A DNA stretch of 64,000 bases from Bog-473 sp963800725 (GCA_963800725.1 CAWDCE010000017.1:186001-250000); one strand, 5' to 3'. Positions 1 to 9,495 are shown, numbered from the stretch's first letter. Program-made: numbers and translations. The notes: generated from the letters alone by a model not told the origin.

Positions 1-59
1 CCTTCGCCACCATGGTAGGGGGGGTGGGTCGAAACGTTTCAAGCGGCGCCTGAGGGGGG

Positions 60-74
60 CCGGGGTAGCCCCGG
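60..74. terminator. short GC-rich hairpin
   Basis: CCGGGG-TAG-CCCCGG can form a six-pair stem with a three-base loop just before the first recognisable gene. There is no T-run, so a role as an intrinsic terminator for a gene left of the window is only a guess. Positions 1-119 otherwise show no gene. Confidence 0.25.
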
Positions 75-119
75 GTCAGCACAAAACTCCCTGGTCCGAG
101 ATGCCCGTAGGCTCGGTGC

Positions 120-509
120 ATGTTACGCATCCAAGCTCTCGCCATCGATGCGCACGATCCGGCCGCCCTGGCCCGCTTCTGGGAGGCTGCGCCGGCTGGC
201 GCCTGACCACGCCGACGACGAAGAGGTCGTCGTCGTCACCGACCCCGAGGGGAGCGAAGAAGATTGGGTGTTATCTGGTTTTTGATCTTGGGGGTGCCCG
301 AGGGCAAACAGGGCCAGAATTGCCTCCACATGGACTTACGCCCGCAGAACCAGGCCGTCGAAGCGCGTCGTCGATCCGAGGATCTCGGTGCCGCTCAGGC
401 CTCGATTGGTCAAGGTGAGGACGCCACTTGGGTCGTCATGGCCGATCCCGAAGGCAACGAGTTCTGCGTCTTCGCGCGTACCGCCCCTAGCGGTGCTCAG
501 GGCAGTTGA
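120..509 (+). pseudogene. VOC / glyoxalase-like protein, frameshifted
   Basis: The ATG at 120 opens a typical N-terminus of the glyoxalase-like VOC superfamily (MLRIQALAIDAHDPAALARF, then W), but the frame stops after about 28 residues. The rest of the fold continues in other frames: an acidic VVVVTDPEG-type stretch near 225-250 and then, in the frame ending at 509, HMDLRPQNQAVE and the C-terminal signature ATWVVMADPEGNEFCVF. At least two single-base changes separate these pieces. Rebuilt, the protein would have about 130 residues, normal for the family. VOC proteins of this kind are metal-dependent or metal-free small-molecule enzymes or binding proteins, and the substrate cannot be told here. 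The gene converges on the next one with a 13-bp overlap. Given the many similar lesions nearby, sequence error is as likely as true decay. Confidence 0.7.
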
Positions 510-887
510 CCCAAGGCCCAGATCGGGTCCAAGGACCGCTCGCCCCGCCCCGCCAACTCGAGCCGGCTGAACTCACGCAGCGCCAGTTGATGGGCCATCA
601 GCGCCTCGACCACGACACGCTCTTGCGGGTTGAGTTCGCCAATGCGCCGGTACATGGCGAGATATTGCGTGGCGATTGGTTCGAATGAGCCGAGGAAACC
701 CTGCCACGTCACGTCGGCCAATGCCTCCGCCAGTGCCTCGGCCTCCGCGAGAGTCGCTCGATCGGACTCCCGATCGATGCCGGCGCGGTGCATCGGTGCG
801 ATCAGCATCTCTTTCGGTGGAGCGCTCCAATGCGCTGAGGACTCGCATTTTTTCTTGATTGTCAGGGTCATCAAAGTGCTCCGCCAT
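497..887 (-). CDS. conserved-looking hypothetical protein, frameshifted
   Basis: I do not recognise this family. The likely start is the ATG at 887 (MAEHFDDPDNQEKMRVLSAL), inside the end of the preceding gene, which suggests translational coupling. A frame change near 800 leads into LIAPMHRAGIDRESDRATLA, a helical Ala/Glu-rich region, and the C-terminus ERSLDPIWALGQLP. The rebuilt product has about 130 residues, is acidic and predicted mostly helical, and has no signal peptide or membrane segment. It follows a CcdA-type gene and another small unknown gene on the same strand, so it may be part of a thiol-redox or stress operon. That is inference from position only. Confidence 0.5.
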
Positions 888-1128
888 GCGCGAACAGGAT
901 CTCTCCGAGTACTTCGCCGTCGAGGCCCTGACAAAGGCTCTCGATGGGCTCGTCGGACAAGAACATGACTTCTGCTCCAGAGGACGACGCCACCTCTTTG
1001 AACTGAGTGTCCGCCATGAGGGAAAGACGTGGCGCGACCGCAAAAAATACATCGGTCCGTGACGATGTTGCAGTGACATTCACCTGCACTTGCCCGGCAA
1101 ACGTTTGATTGGTCTCGGCTTCGAGCAC
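871..1128 (-). CDS. hypothetical protein, second gene after ccdA
   Basis: A frame reading LEAETNQTFAGQVQVNVTAT to a C-terminus ILFAHGGAL of about 85 residues, starting at a GTG at 1128. The frame stays open upstream to about 1206 without a good start, so the true N-terminus may lie just after the CcdA stop at 1204 or be hidden by a frameshift. No family is recognised. The composition (short beta-like stretches, acidic) is protein-like, and the stop overlaps the ATG of the next gene, which supports real coding in an operon. Confidence 0.4.
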   Translation of the reverse strand: MLEAETNQTFAGQVQVNVTATSSRTDVFFAVAPRLSLMADTQFKEVASSSGAEVMFLSDEPIESLCQGLDGEVLGEILFAHGGAL

Positions 1129-1203
1129 GATGAACTGGGACAGATCCGCACTCGATGAAGTGGGAATGCACCGGGGTGCCGAGTGCGCCTGCCAAAGTGG
1201 TCG

Positions 1204-2130
1204 TCAGCTCTTGGACAGTCTCCCCAATCCCAAGTGGTTGAGGAGATTCGAAAACTGCACCGAGACCCATGAGACGTTGTCGGTGAGCAACAACACTCCG
1301 AAGACCATCAGTATGAGCGCCGCCACGATTTCGATGATGCTGAGGGTTCGGTGGGCCCGGGCGAACATGACGGTGAGACGACCAAACGCCAGACCGGTAA
1401 TCAGGAACGGCACACCGAGTCCCAAGGAGTACGCGAAGAGAAGGATCACTCCCCCAGCGAGGGACCCGTTGTGGGCGGCAAGACCGAGGACCACGCCGAG
1501 GACGGGACCGATGCATGGCGTCCACGCGAAGGCGAACGCCATCCCCATGACGGGTGCGGCCCAGGCGCCCAGTTGCGATGGGCGCACATCGAAGCGCCGC
1601 TGGCCATTCAAACGCGTCACGAAGCTGAGCGGACCTGCGCTCAGGTGCGACCACCATTCACCCGGCAGGGCGCCGAGCAAGAGGATGAATCCCAACAAGA
1701 TGATGATGGCCCCACTCAGGTGGGCCAGTGGAATTTCGTGTGAGTCCAAGAGCCGGCCAATGCCCGACGCCGCTGCGCCGAGGGCCACGAAGACGATCGT
1801 GAAGCCAGCGACAAAGAGACCGATGCCGGTGAGCATCGTCCGGTTGATCGACGAAGGAGCAACGGGTGCTGCGGTCGCGGTGACGGTGCTGGACCGATTG
1901 GCGCCGGCATTGACCGCAGCCGTAGCCACTGACGCGGTGCTCTCCGATGGACTACCAATCCCCGCGGCCGACAGCTCGGCGGCCGAAAGTCCCGACACCA
2001 TCGAGAGATACCCCGGCACCAGCGGAAGGACGCACGGTGAGAGGAAGGAGAGGATCCCGGCGCCGAAGGCGGCGAGAATGCCGACCGGGTCAGCCGAGAT
2101 TGCGGCCGGGAGCGCTGGAGTCCCCGTCGC
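1204..2130 (-). CDS. ccdA: CcdA/DsbD-type transmembrane thiol-redox protein
   Basis: This is the cytochrome c biogenesis transmembrane family (CcdA, the membrane core of DsbD), which carries reducing equivalents across the membrane to extracytoplasmic thioredoxin-like partners for haem attachment or disulfide exchange. Two key cysteines sit in the expected helices: GILSFLSPCVLPLVPGYLS near the N-terminus and AFAWTPCIGPVLG further on. Six or so hydrophobic helices follow the family plan. A linker of roughly 50 residues rich in Ala, Thr and Ser after the first helix is longer than usual. The reading frame is open up to the stop of gmd at 2131 but has no normal start codon. A TTG overlapping that stop followed by one missing base near 2110 would give a standard N-terminus. 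No dedicated cytochrome c synthesis gene is next to it. Confidence 0.8.
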   Translation of the reverse strand, partial: ATGTPALPAAISADPVGILAAFGAGILSFLSPCVLPLVPGYLSMVSGLSAAELSAAGIGSPSESTASVATAAVNAGANRSSTVTATAAPVAPSSINRTMLTGIGLFVAGFTIVFVALGAAASGIGRLLDSHEIPLAHLSGAIIILLGFILLLGALPGEWWSHLSAGPLSFVTRLNGQRRFDVRPSQLGAWAAPVMGMAFAFAWTPCIGPVLGVVLGLAAHNGSLAGGVILLFAYSLGLGVPFLITGLAFGRLTVMFARAHRTLSIIEIVAALILMVFGVLLLTDNVSWVSVQFSNLLNHLGLGRLSKS

Positions 2131-3099
2131 TCAAAGCGTGGAGCGAACCAGATCCAGGTCGGCTTCCACCATCATGGTGACCAGGCCCGGGAAGTCCACT
2201 TCGCGTCTGCCACCCAAGGACCTTGTGGGCCTTGCTCGGGTCTCCAACAAGCAGATCCACTTCAGCTGGCCGCAGGAATTTCTCGTCGATGACGACGTGC
2301 TGTTCCCAATCCAAATCCGCCGCCGCGAAGGCGAGGCGGCACAGTTCGCGGACCTCGTGCGTCTCGCCGGTGGAGACCACAAAGTCGTCGGGGCTGTCCT
2401 GTTGGAGCATGAGCCACATCGCACGCACATAGTCGGCAGCAAATCCCCAGTCGCGCTGTGCGTCGAGATTTCCGAGATACAGCTTGTCGTCGAGTCCGTG
2501 GGCGATGCGCGCCACACCGTTCGTGATCTTTCGCGTCACGAACTCGAGCCCCCGACGCGGCGACTCGTGATTGAACAAGATGCCCGATGACGCGTGCAAG
2601 TCGTAGCTCTCGCGGTAATTCACGGTGATCCAGTGGCCGTAGACCTTGGCCACGCCGTACGGACTGCGCGGGTAGAGAGGAGTCGTCTCGACTTGGGGCA
2701 CCTCGCGACCTTGCCGAACATCTCGGAGGAACTGGCCTGGTAGAAGCGAATCTCGGGATCGACGAGGCGAATGGCATCAAGGAGGCGGGTCACGCCGAGT
2801 GCGGTGGTCTCCCCCGTCAGCACCGGCTGACTGAAGCTGGTTTGCACGAAGGATTGAGCAGCCAGGTTGTAGACCTCGCTCGGGCGGTGGTCGCGGAAGA
2901 TGTTGATGAGCGACACCTCGTCCAACAGGTCGCCCGCCACCAACTCGAGGCGATCTTGGATGTGGGCGATCCGTTCAAACGTGACGGTGCTCGAACGACG
3001 CACCATCCCAATGACCGTGTATCCCTGCTCGAGCAGGAATTCAGCCAGATACGACCCATCCTGTCCGGTGACGCCGGTGATTAATGCCCGTTTTGCCAT
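2131..3099 (-). CDS. gmd: GDP-mannose 4,6-dehydratase, frameshifted
   Basis: GMD converts GDP-D-mannose to GDP-4-keto-6-deoxymannose, the first step toward GDP-fucose, GDP-rhamnose and other deoxysugars. It starts at the ATG at 3099 (MAKRALITGVTGQDGSYLAE), with the Rossmann glycine motif GVTGQDG, followed by NLAAQSFV and the ASSSEMFGKV segment. A frame change near 2700 leads to the catalytic SPYGVAK (Tyr-x-x-x-Lys) and TVNYRESY, and a second near 2205 to the family C-terminus VDFPGLVTMMVEADL. The rebuilt length of about 322 residues is normal. It lies back to back with a glycosyltransferase starting at 3166, so both may serve a deoxysugar-containing glycan. All catalytic residues are present, so the breaks look like sequence errors. 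Confidence 0.85.
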
Positions 3100-3165
3100 C
3101 GAGGGGCAACGATACTCGACCACGAATGGGGTGATCCCGCAGGCGGCCCGCATAATGTGCGGCGC

Positions 3166-4212
3166 GTGCCAGACGCCACGCTCGTTTCGTTCCGCCTCGG
3201 AGGGCACGACGGCGTGTCGATCGAATCGGCGAAATGGGCGAGCGCTTAGGTGCCCTGGGCTGGCATGTTGGAACGGTGGCGGGGTCGGGACCCGTCGACA
3301 CTCTGCTCCCGGGCCTCGCCATCGACGCATCCGAGCCGCCGACGGCCGCTGGTTAGGCGGGCGATGCACTCGCCCCCTTCGACCTCGTCATCGTCGAAAA
3401 TCTCTGCTCACTCCCCCTCAACCCCGGCGCCGCCGGGGTGGTTGCCGCCGCCTTGGTTGGGCGCCCGGGCATCCTGCATCACCACGACCTGGCCTGGCAA
3501 CGACCCCAGCTCGCCCACCGAGGCCCTCCCCCCGATGACCCGTGCTGGGCTCATGTCACGATCAACGAGCTCAGTCGTCGTCAGTTGGCCGAGCGGCATC
3601 GAGGCGTCGACGATGTCAACCGCTTCGAACCGGACCCGCCTCGCGTGCGTCGTGACCGCATCCGGACGATTCTCGGCGTCGGCGACTCGACCGCCTTTTC
3701 CTGCAGCCGACGCGGTGCTTTGGAGCGAAAGAACGTGGCCGAGGGGATGGCCCTGAGCGAGGCCTGCGGTGCCACCTACTGGTTGGCTGGACCGGCCGAG
3801 GACGGCTACGGCCCCGAACTCGACCGACTGGTATCGAGGGCGCGGTGCCCGGTGCTGCTGGCCGATGCCACCGATGCCGCGTGCCTGCAGCATTGACGAT
3901 GCCTACACGGCCTGCGACGCCGTGGTGCTGCCGTCGAGCTGGAGGGTTTTGGGAACCCCTCCATCGAATCGGCCACCCACCGGCGCCCGTTGGCCATTGG
4001 CGCGTACCGGTGGCCGAGGAGCTCGCAGCGTTCGGCTTCCGCTGGTTCGCCAGTTCGGATCCGGCCCCACTGTCGAGATGGTTGGACCACCGAGATCCCG
4101 AGCTCTTGGCCACCAATCACGCCGTGAGCCGTTCGCCATTTCAATCTTGTCGACCTACCCGAACAACTGAGTCGGCTGCTCGGCCGACTCCCCCTGCGGT
4201 ACCGACCGGTAA
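3166..4212 (+). pseudogene. glycosyltransferase (family 4-like), several frameshifts
   Basis: The GTG at 3166 begins VPDATLVSFRLGGHDGVSIE, a typical nucleotide-sugar transferase N-terminus with a Gly-rich loop. Pieces in different frames follow in the right order: VGRPGILHHHDLAWQRPQL near 3455, a KNVAEGMALSEACGATYW strand-helix near 3735, then AYTACDAVVLPSSW and GFRWFASSDPAPL, which match the donor-binding half of GT-B fold enzymes. The exact end is uncertain; the coding signal runs to about 4165-4212. At least four single-base changes are needed to join the pieces. The back-to-back gmd gene suggests a shared glycan pathway. The breaks may be sequencing errors or genuine decay; the density of lesions here is the highest in the window. 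Confidence 0.65.
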
Positions 4213-4223
4213 CGTCTGTATCC

Positions 4224-4858
4224 ATGCACGCAGCACTCCAGGCGCCAACCCGGCGCCTCACCGCGCAGCAGCGACGTCAACAGCTCTTTGCCGTGGCGCT
4301 CAAGGAACTCTTCCGCGCCGTGGCTACCGGGCGACCACGATGGACGACATCGCCGAGGCGGCCGGGTACGTACAACCACTCGTTTACCAGCACTTTTCCA
4401 GCAAACGGGCCCTTTCTTTGGAGTTGGTCGACTCGATCGCGCCCAAGATCTGCTCATTGCCGTGCGCAGCGGTGTCCAGCAGCAGCCAGAGGGACCACCG
4501 CCAGCAGGTCGAGATGGGCTTCGCTGCCTACTTCTAGCCTTTCGTCATCAATCGAGAAGCCGAGTTCCGTCTGCTCTATGGCCGGGACCACGCCGACGAC
4601 AAGGAGCTAGGCCGCGCTCTGCGCACGGTCGAAGACGCCATCGCCGAAGCGATCGACCCCCTCATCGATGCCGGCCTCGAAGACGACCACCGGCGGCTGT
4701 TGGCCTACGCGGTCGTCGGCATGGCCAAGGGCGCGAGCCGGCGCTTCATGACGCAGCGTCCCGACGGCGACGGGGCGGCCGAGGAGGAGGCGCTCCGACT
4801 GGCCCAACGCATGGCGGACCTCGCCTGGGCCGGTTTGCGCTCGGTGCACCCGGACTGA
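4224..4858 (+). CDS. TetR-family transcriptional regulator, disrupted
   Basis: A one-component repressor with an N-terminal helix-turn-helix and a C-terminal ligand/dimer domain. The ATG at 4224 gives MHAALQAPTRRLTAQQRRQQ; after a one-base slip near 4315 the HTH continues as RGYRATTMDDIAEAAGY and LVYQHFSSKRALSLELVD, the standard TetR recognition region. The ligand domain continues as HRQQVEMGFAAYF, then an in-frame TAG at about 4535, and on through AEFRLLYGRDHADDKELGRA to the stop at 4858. The rebuilt length is about 211 residues. The downstream GNAT gene begins 4 bp later and could be co-transcribed and controlled by it. No operator could be assigned with confidence. Confidence 0.75.
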
Positions 4859-4862
4859 CCAC

Positions 4863-5397
4863 GTGCCGGACGCTCCCTCGGACGCCGACCCGATTCTGAG
4901 GCCACTGACCCGTGATGATTTTGCACTGGTCGCCACGTGGCTGGCCCAACCCCACGTGGCACGATGGTGGGGTGCACCCAAGGGAGTACCTGGGGTACGA
5001 GCAGAGTACGGACCGTGCGTCGACGGCGCCGATCCAACTCAAGTGTTCGTTTGCTCCCTTCGATCCCACCCCGTCGGATTGGTCCAGATCTACCGGCTTT
5101 CGGACAACGACGACTACCAGCGCTGCGTGGTGTCGAGGCCGCCGCGGGCATCGATCTATTGATCGGTGAACCGAAGTCGTGCGGACGCGGCCTCGGCCCC
5201 AAGCTCATTTCTTTGGGAGTGAACCTGATCTGGGAGCGCTACCCCGAAATCCAACGTGCCATGGCCGGACCCAGTTGGCGCAACGCACGCTCGACCCGGG
5301 CGTTCGAGAAGGCAGGCTTTGTCCCTGTCCGTCGCGTCGCCGTGCCCGGTGAGGCAGATGAAGAACTGGTGATGGTGTGCGAGAGACCGAGCCCTAA
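4863..5397 (+). CDS. GNAT N-acetyltransferase, AAC(6')-like, frameshifted
   Basis: A GCN5-related acetyltransferase that would transfer acetyl from acetyl-CoA to an amine. From the GTG at 4863 the frame gives LRPLTRDDFALVATWLAQPH and VARWW, the beginning typical of aminoglycoside 6'-N-acetyltransferase-like and siderophore-type GNATs. After a slip near 5130 it continues GIDLLIGEPKSCGRGLGPKL, the acetyl-CoA-binding motif A, then NARSTRAFEKAGF and ELVMVCERP. The true stop is hidden: the frame runs on to 5563, while an out-of-frame TAA at 5395 is the likely real end. Resistance function cannot be claimed from sequence; many such proteins acetylate other metabolites. Confidence 0.75.
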
Positions 5398-5937
5398 GAC
5401 GCGTGATGAGTTGGCTGCACAACTCCCACAGCTCGTTGGCGCATGCCTGGTAGAACGATTCATCTCGTCCCGCCGGGTCGATGACGTCCTCGTCGTCGCA
5501 AGGTTCGGCGGTTTCGAGCCGAAGGGCGCGCACCCGCTCGCTGAGCCCTGGTGGGCCCGGTGACAGGTCGTGACACAGGCGGCGGATGGTGGCGGTCCGC
5601 CCGGCCGCCGCGGGAAAGGTCCGTCGAACAAATCGGACGTGATCAGCCTCCATCACGACCACGAGGTCAGCCACGGCCACATCTGCCTCGTAGACCTGCC
5701 GGCTGCGATGTTTGGAAAATGTGACGTCGGCCATTTCCGGACCGCGAGAAGGGCGGTGCGAGTGCGCATGCCCATCGGCTGGCCATCAATGGTGTGGGTC
5801 CCGGCGGTCACGATATGCAGGTTGGACGACGCATCGGCGCTCTTCGCGGTGCGATCGGCTTGGAGATAGTCCAACATGAAGCCAGCCATCACAGAGCGAG
5901 ACGCGTTACCGGTGCACAGCACCAAGAGCTCAGTCAC
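5394..5937 (-). CDS. low-molecular-weight protein-tyrosine phosphatase
   Basis: It dephosphorylates phosphotyrosine, or arsenate in related reductases. From the GTG at 5937 the sequence ELLVLCTGNASRSVMAGF contains the P-loop CTGNASR (Cys-x5-Arg followed by Ser), and near the C-terminus VIDPAGRDESFY carries the Asp-Pro general-acid motif. A one-base loss near 5740 breaks the frame between TALLAV and MADVTFSKHRSRQVY. The end is obscured by a further slip: the frame stays open to 5156, but a TAG at 5396-5394 in another frame fits the family length of about 180. It overlaps the kinase gene upstream by 8 bp and is the last gene of a three-gene operon. Bacterial LMW-PTPs often regulate capsule or exopolysaccharide tyrosine kinases; the local substrate is unknown. 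Confidence 0.8.
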
Positions 5938-7024
5938 TGGACTCGTCCAAGAACTCGGTGGCACCCGAGTCGAGCCCGTGCTGAGCATGACGACCTGCGC
6001 TCGTCACAAACATCAGGTCGCCACGGTCGGTGCGCTCGACCACCATTGACGCGAGGATGGCCATAAGGAGACCCCCGAAGGTGTCACGCCGCACGTCTCG
6101 GTGCAATTGTTTAAACGAATAGTCCGACACGCCTCCGCACGCAGGGCATCGTAGTAATGCGCCAAGAGATCCATTTCATGCGCCGCGACGGTCCTCGACG
6201 CTCAAGCATCCACCGATGAAATACGCCACATCGAAGGTGCACCCAGACCAACTGAGCGTCTGCCAGTCGACCACGACGGGCCGTCGGTCGCCCGAGACAA
6301 AGAGGAGGTTGTCGAGTCGGTAGTCGCCATGCGACGCTGTCGCGGACCGACTCGACCGGCGAACCAGGTGGCCGAGTTGGCGACGAATCGCTCACACAGC
6401 CTTGCGTGTTCGTAGGAGAGTCGATCACCGTAGCGCTCCAAGAAGCCGGGCAGGACCGATGACAAGAGTGACGCCATGAACACGTCCGACTCGGGCGAAG
6501 CGCGATTCAGCCAGCTGAGTCCTGCGAGTTCGGGCGCCTCCCAACACGGCGCATGCAATCCCGAGAGTTCCTGGAGTCGCGGCCGCCGCCCTATCGGGCC
6601 CGCATGCCGCGATCTGGTCGCCGGCCTCACCGGCTTCGATGTCCTCGAGGAGCAAAGTGAACCATCCCGTCTCGGGCTCAACTTCGGCCAGGTAGGTCGC
6701 GGGCACACGGGCCGTCAGGCGCGGCGCCACTTCACGGTAAAAGCGAATCTCGATCTCGTAGGCGCGTAGCGCCAAACCGGTGGCGCGACTCTGATCATTG
6801 CTCGAGGCGAACTTCGCAATGACACTCCTCGGACCCGATTGCGGGGGATCGTACGTCAGTCCAACCCGAAAGGTGTCGGCCATCTGACCAGTCCCAATCG
6901 GCTCGGTCGACATCTCGACGACCGCGCCTCTCGGCAAGGTGCCGGCGCCACGAAGCGCGTCAGACATCCACTCGGGGGTAAGCAATTCTGCCGAACGCAC
7001 CAGTCCCGCCAGGTGCGGCGTCAC
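5930..7024 (-). CDS. APH/CHK-type phosphotransferase, several frameshifts
   Basis: A member of the kinase-like fold phosphotransferases (aminoglycoside phosphotransferase / EcKinase group) that phosphorylate small hydroxylated compounds. The start is the GTG at 7024, overlapping the SDR stop as GTGA. In order: an N-lobe with SVIAKFASSNDQSRATG and the E-helix EIEIRFYREVAPRL, then LLLEDIEAGEAGDQ. After slips near 6590, 6360 and 6200 comes the catalytic Brenner loop HGDYRLDNLLF with the metal-binding VVVDWQTLSW, then LLAHYYDALRAE. A last frame gives SDYSFKQLHRDVRRDTFGG ending at 5930. All catalytic residues are present. The C-lobe pattern is closer to the CHK/ecdysteroid-kinase-like group than to drug-resistance APH enzymes. 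Confidence 0.8.
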
Positions 7025-7800
7025 CGGCCGCCGCTGACATCGATGACTGCTCCGGTGATGTACGACGCATCGCTGCCACACAGCCACGCAATGGTGGCCG
7101 CCACCTCTTCGGGCCGCCCGGCACGCCGCATCGGGATCTGGGGACCGACGAGTGCCGCCCTGTCGGGTTGCCCACCTGAGGCATGAATTTCGGTGTCGAT
7201 GACGCCTGGGCGAACCGCGACAACACGGATACCTTCTGCCGCTACTTCTTGTGCCAGTCCGACCGTCATCGTGTCGATCGCCCCCTTTGACGCCGCGTAA
7301 TCCACGTAGTCTCCCGCACCGCCGCGCCGAGCCGCCGCCGATGACACGTTCACAATGACGCCCCCTTGTCCTCGGTTGCCGGTCGACATCCGCCGAACCG
7401 CGTGGCCGGCACACAAGAAGGATCCGGTGACATTGACAGCAAACATCCTGGTCAAACGGGCGGCATCGATCTCGTCGACTCGAGCCGAGGGGGCGACGAT
7501 CCCCGCATTATTGACCAGGGCGCCGAGGCGACCAGGTTCGGGCCAATGCCGGTCAAGGGAGCGAAAGAGAGCATCGACGTCGGACTCCTCGGCCACGTCG
7601 ACGGCGACGGTCAGCGTGCGTGCACCGGCACGGGCACAGTCGCCCGCCACCGAAATCGCCTCGGACTCATTGCTCCGAAACGCGATACACACGTCCCAAC
7701 CCCGCTCCGCCAACAACCGTGCCGTCGCCGCACCGATACCCCGGCTGGCGCCGGTCACTAACGCAACTCGTCGAAGCGCGGCGTTCACCATGGAAGGCAC
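7021..7800 (-). CDS. SDR-family oxidoreductase
   Basis: A classical short-chain dehydrogenase/reductase of 259 residues, probably NADP(H)-dependent. Visible are the cofactor motif TGASRGIG near residues 16-23, the NNAG motif, the catalytic Ser in VIVNVSSAA, Tyr and Lys in YAASKGA, and RPGVIDTEI followed by a C-terminal TGAVIDVSGGR. A second ATG at 7788 (MVNAALRRVALVTGAS) is an alternative start. It is the first gene of the operon with the kinase and the phosphatase. The pairing suggests modification of a small alcohol or sugar-like compound, but the substrate cannot be inferred. Confidence 0.9.
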   Translation of the reverse strand: MPSMVNAALRRVALVTGASRGIGAATARLLAERGWDVCIAFRSNESEAISVAGDCARAGARTLTVAVDVAEESDVDALFRSLDRHWPEPGRLGALVNNAGIVAPSARVDEIDAARLTRMFAVNVTGSFLCAGHAVRRMSTGNRGQGGVIVNVSSAAARRGGAGDYVDYAASKGAIDTMTVGLAQEVAAEGIRVVAVRPGVIDTEIHASGGQPDRAALVGPQIPMRRAGRPEEVAATIAWLCGSDASYITGAVIDVSGGR

Positions 7801-7931
7801 GGTAGCGAACTTCAGGGTCTAGCCGATTCAGAACGGCGACCGTCAAACTTGTCGCCACGTGGGGTCTCGATGGCCATAGATGCCTCGGGCGCCATCCACC
7901 CGTGGCAGGCGTGGCATCCGTCGTGGCGCCG

Positions 7932-9254
7932 TCAGACCTGCTGGTGGAGCGCCTTGAGGGTGGCGACGTAGATTTCCGAGAAGGTGGGGAACGGCTGGAT
8001 GGTGTCCCGCAACACGTCGAGAGGCACCTTGGCCCGGATGGCCAGCGTGGCTTGTTGTAGCCATTCGCCCGCCTCGGGTCCCAAGGCGTAAGCACCGGTC
8101 AAGCGTTCACCGTCACTGAGGAGCGTCAAGAAGCCATTGGTTTGGGCGTAGGCATGGGAATACGTAGCCGTCTTTGCCACCTCGGAGAGTGCAGTGGTGG
8201 CGCGAAATGGCGCCTCTGGGGCACCTACCGACGCCGCTTGGGGATCCGTGTAGACGACACTTGGTATGGCGTCGTAGTTCGCCTGACGGTGCTCGCCCAG
8301 GATGTTGGCGGCAACGACCTCGCCCTGGTACTTCCCCACGTGGGTGAGCAGCCGTATGCCAGTGACATCGCCGATCGCCCACAGACCGTCGCCGGCACGC
8401 AAGTGGGTGTCGACCGCGATGCCGTGCTTGTCGGCGTCGATGCCGACAGTGTCGAGACCGATCCCCTCGACACGTGGACGCCGGCCCGTGGCCACGAGGA
8501 GGTGGTCGCCCCCCACCTCGCTCCCGTCGTCCAGTTCAACGATGTAGTCGTCAGCTTCGCGTCGTGCCGCCATCGCCCTCACGCCCAGCATCAGTTCGAC
8601 GCCGTCGCCGCGAAGCACCTCGCCCAGGGCGTCGCCCAACGGCGCCGGCTCACGGGCCAAGACACGTTCTGCCGCTTCGATCACGACGACCTCTCCGCCG
8701 AGCCGGCGCACCGCCTGGGCCATTTCGACACCGACCGGCCCGCCGCCGAGGACCAACAGGCGCCGAGGTACGGACTTCATGCCGGTCACCTCGCGATTGG
8801 TCCAGACGTCGGTCAGGTCGGCCAGGCCCGGGACCGGTGGCACGACCGGATCCGAGCCGGTCGCCACGACGACATGCGCCGCCCGATGGGGCACACCGTC
8901 CACCTCAACCACACCCGGTCCGGCAAGCCGCCCGGTGCCCCGTAAAAGGTCGATCCCCTTGTCGGCCAACCAGCGCTGCTGACTGGCGTCGGAGTAGTTC
9001 GACACCATGAAATCGCGATACGCCAGGGCCGCGTCGACGTCCACTTGGGCGTTGGATGCCGCGTCGCGGGCCTCCTGAGCCGCCTCCCCGGGGCGCAGCA
9101 GGGTCTTGGAGGGAATGCACGCCCAGTAGGAACATTCGCCACCGGCCAATTCTCGTTCGACCACGGCGACCCGCAGTCCCCCGTCGGCCAACTCGCCCGC
9201 GCAATGCTCGCCCGGGGAACCGGCGCCCAACACAATGACGTCGTAGGTGGTCAT
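7932..9254 (-). CDS. FAD-dependent disulfide-reductase-like oxidoreductase
   Basis: Flavoprotein of the pyridine-nucleotide disulfide oxidoreductase class I (dihydrolipoamide dehydrogenase/MerA-like), 440 residues. The ATG at 9254 is chosen because it overlaps the preceding stop and opens directly with VIVLGAGSPGEHCAGELA. The redox pair GGECSYWACIPSK has Cys41 and Cys46 (C-x4-C). An NAD(P)-binding loop LLVLGGGPVGVEMAQ and the second FAD motif LWAIGDVTG follow. At the C-terminus the usual His-Pro-Thr-x-x-Glu of lipoamide dehydrogenases reads FPTFSE, so the catalytic His is replaced by Phe. The enzyme is therefore unlikely to be a standard dihydrolipoamide dehydrogenase; other low-molecular-weight disulfides or quinones are possible substrates. 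Confidence 0.85.
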   Translation of the reverse strand: MTTYDVIVLGAGSPGEHCAGELADGGLRVAVVERELAGGECSYWACIPSKTLLRPGEAAQEARDAASNAQVDVDAALAYRDFMVSNYSDASQQRWLADKGIDLLRGTGRLAGPGVVEVDGVPHRAAHVVVATGSDPVVPPVPGLADLTDVWTNREVTGMKSVPRRLLVLGGGPVGVEMAQAVRRLGGEVVVIEAAERVLAREPAPLGDALGEVLRGDGVELMLGVRAMAARREADDYIVELDDGSEVGGDHLLVATGRRPRVEGIGLDTVGIDADKHGIAVDTHLRAGDGLWAIGDVTGIRLLTHVGKYQGEVVAANILGEHRQANYDAIPSVVYTDPQAASVGAPEAPFRATTALSEVAKTATYSHAYAQTNGFLTLLSDGERLTGAYALGPEAGEWLQQATLAIRAKVPLDVLRDTIQPFPTFSEIYVATLKALHQQV

Positions 9255-9436
9255 GCGCTTGCCCCGGGTCCGGCCTGACCACGAAGTTCGGATGGCTCGT
9301 CGACCATGTACTCCGCGTACCAATCCGGCCAGTTCGGATCGGCATGTCCGATTTGTGCTTCGTGACGGCCGTGCGCTTCTGCGGCACGACGAAGTGCGGC
9401 GGCAAGATCGCCGGCGGAATCGTACGTGGCTGGCAT
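9251..9436 (-). CDS. 61-residue acidic microprotein
   Basis: A small protein, MPATYDSAGDLAAALRRAAE onward, with the conserved-looking centre DPNWPDWYAEYMVDEPSEL. Its start is well supported by a perfect AAGGAGG Shine-Dalgarno 7 bp upstream, and its TGA overlaps the ATG of the flavoprotein gene (ATGA). Similar short proteins with a W-x-x-WYA-x-YM motif accompany VOC genes in actinobacteria (recalled, not checked here). It is predicted as an amphipathic helix plus an aromatic tail with no membrane segment. It may be a regulatory or accessory subunit of the neighbouring VOC protein. Function is unknown. Confidence 0.75.
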   Translation of the reverse strand: MPATYDSAGDLAAALRRAAEAHGRHEAQIGHADPNWPDWYAEYMVDEPSELRGQAGPGASA

Positions 9437-9495
9437 CGAGATACCTCCTTGAGGAGACGGGTAGTCGACCCGGCGAGTATTGGCGTTGCGTGCTT

